5,966 bases of DNA from Streptosporangiaceae bacterium (GTDB lineage: Bacteria > Actinomycetota > Actinomycetes > Streptosporangiales > Streptosporangiaceae): assembly GCA_030042885.1 (NCBI GenBank), contig JASHYW010000142.1:1-5966 (forward strand), given 5' to 3'. Shown one piece after another: positions 1 through 4,829 of this stretch; positions within the stretch are counted from its first letter, which is position 1; each line of letters begins with the position of its first letter. Both the position numbers and the translations under genes were made by a program. The notes beneath the pieces are model-generated. The model was not told where the DNA came from, did not search any database, and saw only the letters and a program-made list of their open reading frames with translations.

Positions 1-179
1 TCCTCGGCGCGGGCATCGACGTGGTGACCTCGCTCAATGTCCAGCATCTGGAGAGCCTGAACGACGCAGTGGAAGCGATCACCTCCGTCGGCCAGCGCGA
101 GACCGTGCCGGACGCCGTGATCGCCGCGGCCGACCGGGTGGACTTCATCGACGTTCCCCCCGCGGCGTCGCCCTGCTAG
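1..179 (+). pseudogene. kdpD: KdpD N-terminal sensor domain, fragment (5' end outside window)
   Basis: KdpD is the membrane histidine kinase that, with KdpE, controls the high-affinity K+ ATPase KdpFABC; its cytoplasmic N-terminal domain carries a P-loop and is followed by a universal-stress-protein domain. Reading from base 3 gives 58 residues including the family hallmarks NVQHLESLND and QRETVPDAV, which lie near the end of the N-terminal KdpD domain. The frame then reaches FIDVPP and stops at a TAG (177-179). A normal KdpD would continue from here into the stress-protein domain and four membrane helices. The stop follows a run of six C (156-161). A neighbouring frame takes over, but at a point much further along the protein, so this is a deletion junction and not a simple base-call slip. 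The P-loop part lies upstream of the window. I am confident of the family and fairly confident that the gene is broken. Confidence 0.72.
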
Positions 180-217
180 GCGGGTTCCGCCCGGCCCTGC
201 TGGCCACCGCCACCGGG

Positions 218-736
218 GTGCTGGCGGCCGATTTCCTCTACACCCAGCCGTTCTACAGCCTGCGCGTCACCCACCTGGTCGACGTGGTCGGCCTGATCAC
301 CTTCGTCATCGTCGCCGCGGCGGTCGGCGGGCTGGTCGACCGGCTCACCCGCCAGGGCGTGCTGGCGGCCAGAGCGAAGGCCGAGGCCGAGGACCTGGCC
401 CGGCTGGCTGCCGACACCCTGATCGCCCCCCGCCCGCTGGAGCAGGCCATCGCCTCGATCCGGGACATATTCGACCTGGACGCGGTGGCCGTGCTGCGCC
501 GCGACGGCACGGCCTGGCAGGTCGAGGCCACCGCAGGCAAGACCCGGCTGACCCACCCGGACCAGGCCGGATACAGCGCCGAACTCACCCACGACCGCGT
601 CCTGGCCCTGTCCGGTGCCCGGCTCACCAGCCAGGACGCCGCCCTCCTGGGCGTCTTCCTGGCCCAGCTGCGGATCCGCCGGGAACAGGTGATCCTCGGC
701 GCCCTCAAGGCTGACGAGCCGAAGCGCCCGGCATGA
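218..736 (+). CDS. KdpD-like membrane (DUF4118) plus GAF fragment lacking the kinase core
   Basis: This is the second piece of the same decayed sensor gene. Readable homology in this frame starts before the GTG at 218, near 161, with GVALLGGFRPALLA, which matches the stretch leading into the third KdpD membrane helix. Residues 1-10 and about 23-42 of the 172-residue ORF are the last membrane segments, joined by the FLYTQPFYSLRV loop that is typical of DUF4118. A basic, charged helix follows (about 44-66, rich in A, K, E and R), then a GAF-like domain (about 70-160) with the pattern FDLDAVAVLRRDG. In full KdpD this is followed by the HisKA and HATPase domains, but here the protein ends with KADEPKRPA and no H-box is present. 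It could be a kinase-less sensor protein that is still expressed. The matching deletion upstream makes a degraded kdpD more likely. No good ribosome-binding site precedes 218. Confidence 0.62.
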   Translation: MLAADFLYTQPFYSLRVTHLVDVVGLITFVIVAAAVGGLVDRLTRQGVLAARAKAEAEDLARLAADTLIAPRPLEQAIASIRDIFDLDAVAVLRRDGTAWQVEATAGKTRLTHPDQAGYSAELTHDRVLALSGARLTSQDAALLGVFLAQLRIRREQVILGALKADEPKRPA

Positions 737-764
737 CCGGCAATCCGGGCCCGGGAGGCTGAGG

Positions 765-947
765 ATGCTCGATGTGGTGTTCGTGGCCGCGATGGTCCTG
801 CTGACCGCGGTGGCCGCCGTGCTGGTGGCCGGCTGTGACCTGGACAGGGGAATAAGTCCTCCCGGTTCCCGTCGGACGTCCGATGGTCGCTCTTGGTTGC
901 GGTCTATGCGTGGGCCAGACCCAGCCGTCCGCCGCTGCCGGCCCTGA
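765..947 (+). CDS. Small single-helix membrane protein, possibly a kdp-associated mini-ORF with a degenerate tail
   Basis: The ORF has 60 codons and starts with ATG, with GGGAGG at 753-758 as a well-spaced ribosome-binding site (6 bases between). Residues 3-23 form one hydrophobic segment (VVFVAAMVLLTAVAAVLVAG) followed by CDLDRG. In many actinomycetes a mini-protein of about 30 residues, with one helix ending in a G/A-C-D or G-V-E motif, precedes kdpF and kdpA; the N-terminal half fits that pattern and the location next to kdpD sequence agrees. After about residue 28 the translation turns into low-complexity R/P/S-rich sequence of the kind non-coding GC-rich DNA gives. No kdpF or kdpA follows. 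I infer that only the first part was ever a real gene and that the reading frame now runs into unrelated DNA. Expression is possible; function is unknown. Confidence 0.35.
   Translation: MLDVVFVAAMVLLTAVAAVLVAGCDLDRGISPPGSRRTSDGRSWLRSMRGPDPAVRRCRP
872..883. repeat. Perfect 12-bp palindrome TCGGACGTCCGA
   Basis: The 12 bases are identical on both strands. The palindrome lies in the unassigned tail of the small ORF at 765-947, about 190 bases upstream of the antitoxin gene. Its halves share the CGGAC/GTCCG core seen again at 1677-1746. It could be an operator for a dimeric regulator or chance in GC-rich DNA; nothing else in the sequence decides this. Confidence 0.3.
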
Positions 948-1066
948 ACGATCCGTATGCCTTCTGAGCTGCGGAACCGGTCCAGCAGACGGGGCTTGCG
1001 CTGATGCTAGGGCAGCGACCCGCTGCGGCGGCGAATTGACGAGGACTCCACGTGTGAGGCGCAATT

Positions 1067-1339
1067 GTGGCCATGAGTGTGGAGCCGTTGCCGACCGTCC
1101 GCGATCATCTATCGGAGTTCGATGACCGGGTGGAACACCAGCATGAGCGGATCGTGCTGACCCGCAACGGCCACGCGGCAGCCGTGCTGATCAGCCCGGA
1201 GGATCTCGCGCAGATGGAGGAGTCCATCGATGTCCTCAGCGACCCGCAAGCACTGGCTGACATTCGCGAAGCCGACCAGGCCTGCGCCCGTGGCGACGTC
1301 ATCCGCGGGGTGGAGGCCGTGCGTCGGCTGCGCCAGTGA
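1067..1339 (+). CDS. Phd/YefM-family (RelB-like) antitoxin
   Basis: The encoded protein has 90 residues, or 88 from the internal ATG at 1073, the usual size for the family. These antitoxins bind their RelE/ParE partner through an extended C-terminus and repress their own promoter through an N-terminal Phd fold. Visible family features are VRDHLSEFDDRVEHQHERIV, then LTRNGHAAAVLISPEDLAQM (the conserved strand-turn-strand plus helix), then the acidic, helical toxin-binding tail DVLSDPQALADIREAD. The start is uncertain. MSVEPLP at 1073 matches the usual N-terminus, but the ribosome-binding-like GTGAGG at 1054-1059 is 7 bases from the GTG at 1067 and 13 from the ATG. The stop codon overlaps the toxin GTG (GTGA, 1336-1339), the normal coupled arrangement. 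The antitoxin frame is intact although its toxin is broken. Autoregulation would be expected, but I see no certain operator. Confidence 0.86.
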   Translation: MAMSVEPLPTVRDHLSEFDDRVEHQHERIVLTRNGHAAAVLISPEDLAQMEESIDVLSDPQALADIREADQACARGDVIRGVEAVRRLRQ

Positions 1340-1616
1340 GCGAGCAGGGCGCCTGCGAACTCGTCCTTACTCCGCCTGCGAAGCCGGCACTGACCGGGAA
1401 ACTGCCTGAGGCGGTTGCGGCGGCTGTCATCGAGTTCCTGACCACTAATTGATCCAGCAGCCGACCCGGGCTGGCAAGCCGCTGCGCGATGACCTGGCCG
1501 GGGTGTGGTCGGCGCGTCGGGGTACTTACCGGGTCCTGTACCGCATCCGGGAAGACCTCCATGAAGTCATCGTCCTGTGCATCGAGCACCGCCGCGATGC
1601 CTATCGGCCGCTGTAG
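1336..1616 (+). pseudogene. RelE/ParE-type toxin gene, disrupted by a frameshift near 1447
   Basis: RelE-type toxins are small RNases acting at the ribosome; ParE relatives target gyrase. From GTG 1336 the frame gives 38 residues, VSEQGACELVLTPPAKPALT and onward to EFLTT, then a TGA at 1450-1452. The protein resumes in a different frame from 1449: LIQQPTRAGKPLRDDLAGVW, then SARRGTYRVLYRI, then the C-terminal VIVLCIEHRRDAYRPL, ending with TAG 1614-1616. This second part contains the core RelE pattern KPL..L.G.WS.R.G.YRVLYRI and the C-terminal H-R-R-x-x-x-Y residues. Joining the two halves by restoring a single missing base around 1447-1449 would give a protein of about 93 residues, the normal length. 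A TAA at 1446-1448 in the second frame sits exactly at the join and there is no slippery heptamer, so programmed frameshifting is unlikely. A sequencing error cannot be excluded from sequence alone. Confidence 0.85.
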
Positions 1617-1676
1617 GCAAGACAGCACGTACTCGCGAAAACGGCGTGTCTGTGTTCGGGCAGGTCAGCCGGTTTC

Positions 1677-1748
1677 CGGACGGCGTCCGTGGCTGTCCGT
1701 GCAAAGGGTCATCGGAAACGCCCACGTTTACGGACATACGGCGGACAG
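1677..1748. repeat. Cluster of CGGAC/GTCCG motifs in direct and inverted orientation
   Basis: The pentamer occurs five times in 72 bases: CGGAC at 1677, GTCCG at 1685, GTCCG at 1695, CGGAC at 1731 and CGGAC at 1742. The first two make a small hairpin (CGGAC-GGC-GTCCG, 1677-1689). TGTCCGT (1694-1700) is the exact inverse of ACGGACA (1730-1736), and CTGTCCG (1693-1699) of CGGACAG (1742-1748). The arrangement could be a multi-site operator or recombinase arm-type sites next to the tRNA-like remnant; which one is inference. Confidence 0.4.
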
Positions 1749-1753
1749 CGTCG

Positions 1754-1770
1754 GGTCACGGGCCGTGACC
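1754..1770. repeat. Perfect inverted repeat, 7-bp stem with GGC loop
   Basis: GGTCACG (1754-1760) and CGTGACC (1764-1770) pair perfectly around the three bases GGC. No T-tract follows, so a simple intrinsic terminator is unlikely, although actinomycetes do use terminators lacking one. It lies 36 bases before the tRNA-like remnant. A dimeric regulator or recombinase site is an equally good reading. Confidence 0.4.
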
Positions 1771-1805
1771 TCGCAGTGTTTACGCAGGCCAGAGGCATGC
1801 AACGA

Positions 1806-1875
1806 GGCAGGGAGGATAGGTCTGCAAAACCCGTCGGCTTCGCCTGCCCAGGTTCGAACCCTGGACCTGCCACCA
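1806..1875 (+). pseudogene. Degenerate tRNA-Tyr-like gene: D arm deleted, anticodon position reads GCA
   Basis: The 3' half is clearly tRNA. It has the T stem CCAGG (1848-1852), loop TTCGAAC (1853-1859), stem CCTGG (1860-1864), 3' acceptor strand ACCTGCC (1865-1871), discriminator A and an encoded CCA (1873-1875). Upstream are the anticodon arm GGT-CTGCAAA-ACC (1819-1831) and a class II variable arm, GGC-TTC-GCC within 1836-1844. That combination is the layout of bacterial tRNA-Tyr (typically GGTCTGTAAAACC, then a variable arm built on GGC...GCC). The 5' acceptor strand GGCAGG survives at 1806-1811 and pairs with CCTGCC, but only about 7 bases separate it from the anticodon stem, so the roughly 18-base D arm is gone. 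The anticodon triplet is GCA (1824-1826) where tRNA-Tyr has GTA, and one extra C follows the anticodon stem. It is probably not a working tRNA. It may be a duplicate or an attachment-site remnant left by an integrating element. Identity with tRNA-Tyr is from recall of the family, not from an alignment. Confidence 0.62.
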
Positions 1876-1894
1876 TAAGAAACACCAGCTCAGC

Positions 1895-1908
1895 GACGCC
1901 CCGGCGTC
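1895..1908 (+). terminator. Weak GC hairpin just downstream of the tRNA-like remnant
   Basis: GACGC (1895-1899) pairs with GCGTC (1904-1908) around a four-base loop, 20 bases after the encoded CCA. There is no U-run. A short terminator for the former tRNA gene is possible, but the stem is short and such matches are common in GC-rich DNA. Confidence 0.2.
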
Positions 1909-2052
1909 CCTGACTCGTATCCGGGGCATGCAGCCAGATGCCACCAGAAGCGGCCCGATGCCGCGCGTCGTGGGATTGCACGTGGGAGGGTCTTCCGTTC
2001 GCTGGCAGCTGTCGGTGATGGGCGGCGAGTCGCGGACGTTTTTGTCGGTGGC

Positions 2053-3621
2053 GTGCGGCACGATGTGGTGGTGGTTAGCGGAGCCCCCCAGCCGGCGCGT
2101 GGCCAGGGCGAGCCACAACCATTCGCGCACCTGACCGCGCCGAACGCCGCCCTCTACCGGAGCCTGCTGTGTACCTTCGCGCGGGCGAAGGAGCGCTTCA
2201 TCGTGCACCTGCGGCCGGAGGACGTCGCGGCTGAGCTCCGGATCGACGCCGACGAGCAGCTCACGGCCGCACTGGAGCAGCTAGTCCTCTGGGGGAACCT
2301 GCGTGCCGACGCCGACACCAGCCGCGTCACCACCGTCGAGGACTTTCACCGTAAGCGGTCGCTGTACCAGCTGACCGCCGCCGGGCAGGCGGCCGAGCAG
2401 GCAATCGCGTTCTACGAGGAGGCGATCGGGCGGCGCGGGCAGCTCCAGTCGGTCGCCCTGGCCGACATCGCCGAGCAGCTCCAGTCGCTCAAACGACTCG
2501 CCGCGGACCCCGATCCCGACCCGGCCAAGGTCCATCTGCTCCTGCTGTCGGTGGCGGAGCGGTTCTCCTCCCTGGCAGACAACGCGCAGGCGTTCATGTC
2601 CGCGTTGCGGCGCGCGATCGACTTCTCCGACGGGGACGTCGACGGCTTCCTCGCGTACAAGGAACGGCTGATCGACTACATCAACAGGTTCATCGCGGAC
2701 CTGGCCAACTCTGGCGCCCAGGTCGCAGTCCTCCTCGGCGAGCTCGAAGACAAAGGTCACGAGCGGCTGCTGGAACTCGCCGCGCGCCGGGAGGCGGCCG
2801 ATGCGGTGCCCGAGGGCGCCGACGCCGCCGAATCCCTGGCCAGGGCGGGAAAACAAGCCCTCGATGCCTGGCGGAACCGGTGGCGCGGGCTGGATGACTG
2901 GTTCACGTCGCGGGACGCGGGGCACCCGTCGCAGGCCCGGCTGCTGCGGCAGGCGGCCGTGACCGCGATCAAGCAGCTCATCGACGCGGTGGGCCTGCTC
3001 AACGAGCGGCGCTCGGGACGGTCGGATCGCTCGGCGGACTTCCGCGTGCTCGCCCGGTGGTTCGCCGAGGCGCCTGACGACGAGGCCGCCCACCGCCTCT
3101 GGCGGGCGGCGTTCGGCCTATGCCCTGCCCGGCACCTGTCCGTGACCGGCGAATCCGCCGACGCCTGGCGCGACCTTCCCGCCGGAACGACATGGCGAGA
3201 CGCGCCGCCCATCCGCATCTCGCCGCAGCTGCGGAAGACCGGGACCTACGAGCGGCGCGGCCAGCCCAATCAGGTGCGGGACAGGTCGGCGGATCGGGAG
3301 TCCCTGCGCATGCAGGCAGAACGCGAGGCTGCCGAAACCGCTGCAGCCCGGCGGTGCCTCCGCACCACCGGGCCAACGCTGCTGTCCGAGCTCGACGTGC
3401 TGGACCCGCGGGCGTTCCGGCTGTTCCTGGCGCTGCTCGGCGACGCGCTGGCGGCCCGCATGCCCGGTGAGGCCGAAGTGAAGACCGTGACGAGCGACGG
3501 CACGCTGGAGGTGCGGCTCTCGCTGGTCCCGGACGGCGGGACGGCCACCATCCGCGCCGCCGACGGCCTGCTCACCGGCCCTGAGCACGTCATCGAGATC
3601 ACCGAAGTGACGGCATCATGA
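2053..3621 (+). CDS. jetA: Wadjet subunit JetA, DUF2397 / TIGR02677 family (kleisin-like)
   Basis: By family knowledge this is the kleisin-like (MukF-type) subunit that bridges the SMC heads in the Wadjet anti-plasmid complex and carries the KITE subunit. The protein has 522 residues, about the family length. Conserved sequence begins at PFAHLTAPNAALYRSLLCTF (residues 23-42), followed by RAKERFIVHLRPEDV and a winged-helix-like region to about 112 whose wing ends KRSLYQLTAAG. A long, mainly helical middle (about 112-330) follows, and the C-terminal domain (about 451-522) runs RAFRLFLALLGDALAARM into a strand-rich end. The start is not settled. GTG 2053 opens the frame, and GTG codons at 2065, 2068 and 2071 are alternatives; none has a good ribosome-binding site, and the first 22 residues look unconserved. 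The stop overlaps the jetB start by four bases (ATGA). It is the first gene of the operon, 177 bases after the tRNA-like remnant. The family call is secure; the molecular role is taken from characterised relatives. Confidence 0.92.
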   Translation: MRHDVVVVSGAPQPARGQGEPQPFAHLTAPNAALYRSLLCTFARAKERFIVHLRPEDVAAELRIDADEQLTAALEQLVLWGNLRADADTSRVTTVEDFHRKRSLYQLTAAGQAAEQAIAFYEEAIGRRGQLQSVALADIAEQLQSLKRLAADPDPDPAKVHLLLLSVAERFSSLADNAQAFMSALRRAIDFSDGDVDGFLAYKERLIDYINRFIADLANSGAQVAVLLGELEDKGHERLLELAARREAADAVPEGADAAESLARAGKQALDAWRNRWRGLDDWFTSRDAGHPSQARLLRQAAVTAIKQLIDAVGLLNERRSGRSDRSADFRVLARWFAEAPDDEAAHRLWRAAFGLCPARHLSVTGESADAWRDLPAGTTWRDAPPIRISPQLRKTGTYERRGQPNQVRDRSADRESLRMQAEREAAETAAARRCLRTTGPTLLSELDVLDPRAFRLFLALLGDALAARMPGEAEVKTVTSDGTLEVRLSLVPDGGTATIRAADGLLTGPEHVIEITEVTAS

Positions 3622-4829
3622 TCCCGGCCGAGGAACAGGCGCAGCGAAGGGCCGCGCTGCGCGCGCTACTCGCCAAGCCGTTGCTGGTCGCCGACACCGA
3701 CGGCGAGACGCTCGTCCTGGTCCGGAGGCACCTGCCCGAGCTGCGCGAGTGGCTGAACCGCGAGACCGGATGGCGTCTCGTCGCCGATTCCGGGACGGCG
3801 CGGCTGTTCAAGACCGCCCCGGAGCTGTCCGATGCGTCCCATCCGGCACGCGGAAACCACAAGGAGCCGTTCGGCCGCCGCCGGTACGTTACCTTGTGCC
3901 TCGCTCTGTCGGTACTCGCCCGCGCCGACGCGCAGACCACGCTCGGCGGCCTCGCCGACGACGTGCTGACCGCCGCCGCCGAACCGGAGCTGGCCGCGAC
4001 GGGGTTCACCTTGACCTTGGACAACCGCTCGGACCGGTCCGACCTGGTTGCGGTGGTCCGGCTGCTGCTCGGCTGGGGAGTGCTGAGCCGGGTCGCCGGT
4101 GACGAGGACGCCTACCTGTCGGCCGGCACCGACGTGCTGTATGACGTGCGCCGGCCGGTCCTGGGCGTGCTGCTGTCGGGTAGCCGGGGACCCTCCGTCG
4201 TTACCGCCCCGGCCTTCGGGGAGCGGCTCGCCGAGCTGACCGCGGAACCGGTCGCCGAGAGCGACGAACTCCGCAACCAGGCGCTGCGCAGGCGGCTCAC
4301 GCGGCGGCTGCTGGAGAACCCGGTCGTGTACTACGACGAGCTCTGCGAGGACGAACGCGCGTACCTGCTGTCCCAGCGGCACGCGATTACCCGGCGGATA
4401 GCGGACGCCACCGGGCTGATCGCCGAGATGCGCGCCGAGGGGATCGCCATGGTGGACCCCGAGGACGAGCTGACCGACGTGCGGATGCCCGAGCAGCGTA
4501 CCGACGGGCACGTCACGCTGCTTGTCGCGGAGTACCTCGCCCGCCGTGAACAGGCCGCGCTCGACGAGCTGCACGCCTTCGTCCGGCGCGCCGCCGCCGG
4601 GCATCAGGGGTACTGGCGCAAGGGCGTGACCGAGCCGGGTGCGGAAACGGAACTGCTCGCCACCGTGCTGGAGAAGCTGACCGCACTGCGGCTGGTCGCC
4701 GTCGATGGAGCGTATGTCCGCAGCCGTCCGGCGATCGCGCGTTTCGCGCTGGACGAGCCCACCATCCGCCAGGCGGAACGAGCCGAGACGAGAAAGGGGA
4801 CCGCCGATGCTGCCAGTGCCCTGTTCTGA
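3618..4829 (+). CDS. jetB: Wadjet subunit JetB, DUF2398 / TIGR02678 family (KITE-like)
   Basis: This is the expected KITE (MukE-like) dimerising winged-helix subunit, which binds JetA and DNA within the SMC motor. The protein has 403 residues, normal for TIGR02678. The N-terminus EEQAQRRAALRALLAKPLL (about 5-23) is characteristic. Residues 50-70 (GWRLVADSGTARLFK) lead into the conserved block RRRYVTLCLALSVLARADAQ (88-107), TLGGLADDVL and then LLLGWGVLSRVAGDEDAYLS (149-168), which reads as a winged helix with its wing. Further helical and winged-helix-like sequence (about 205-385) includes RRLTRRLLENPVVYYDELCE, and a final charged helix ends the protein. ATG 3618 sits in the ATGA overlap with the jetA stop, so translation is probably coupled. 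The 3' end overlaps jetC by 23 bases and contains the jetC ribosome-binding site. No frameshift or missing block is visible. Confidence 0.93.
   Translation: MIPAEEQAQRRAALRALLAKPLLVADTDGETLVLVRRHLPELREWLNRETGWRLVADSGTARLFKTAPELSDASHPARGNHKEPFGRRRYVTLCLALSVLARADAQTTLGGLADDVLTAAAEPELAATGFTLTLDNRSDRSDLVAVVRLLLGWGVLSRVAGDEDAYLSAGTDVLYDVRRPVLGVLLSGSRGPSVVTAPAFGERLAELTAEPVAESDELRNQALRRRLTRRLLENPVVYYDELCEDERAYLLSQRHAITRRIADATGLIAEMRAEGIAMVDPEDELTDVRMPEQRTDGHVTLLVAEYLARREQAALDELHAFVRRAAAGHQGYWRKGVTEPGAETELLATVLEKLTALRLVAVDGAYVRSRPAIARFALDEPTIRQAERAETRKGTADAASALF
4791..4799 (+). promoter_or_regulatory. Ribosome-binding site of jetC inside the end of jetB
   Basis: AGAAAGGGG lies 7 bases before ATG 4807 and is the strongest Shine-Dalgarno-like sequence in the operon. 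It supports ATG 4807 as the jetC start. It also implies that the SMC subunit has its own ribosome loading and does not rely only on coupling to jetB. Confidence 0.7.

Larger units (their letters stand above)
1617..2052. other. 436-base stretch without a convincing protein gene
   Basis: This gap between the broken toxin and jetA holds a CGGAC/GTCCG repeat cluster (1677-1748), a perfect hairpin (1754-1770), a degenerate tRNA-Tyr-like sequence (1806-1875) and a short weak hairpin (1895-1908), each listed separately. Open frames here on both strands, such as 1928-2134 on the plus strand, give tryptophan- or arginine-rich translations with no recognisable domain. I could not pick out a clear -35/-10 promoter for the jet operon, although it must lie here or overlap the start of jetA if the operon is transcribed on its own. 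Confidence 0.5.

Noticed and set aside
847..860. GGGGAATAAGTCCT, resembling a DosR/DevR box (GGGACTWWAGTCCC)
   Set aside because: It matches about 10 of 14 positions, the left half is poor, and no plausible regulated gene starts just downstream.
1446..1452. Programmed ribosomal frameshift joining the two toxin halves
   Set aside because: There is no slippery heptamer, a stop codon exists in both frames at the join, and RelE-type toxins are not known to use frameshifting.
1806..1875. A functional tRNA-Cys, suggested by the GCA triplet
   Set aside because: The D arm is missing, the variable arm is class II, and the variable arm and 3' end match the tRNA-Tyr layout better than the class I tRNA-Cys layout.
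1709..1981. Minus-strand ORF containing VAGPGFEPG
   Set aside because: That peptide is the usual artefact of translating a tRNA T arm in reverse, and it coincides with the T arm at 1848-1864.
1928..2134. A 68-codon plus-strand ORF with a WWW run overlapping the start of jetA
   Set aside because: It overlaps jetA in another frame, has no recognisable domain or ribosome-binding site, and its composition looks like non-coding translation.
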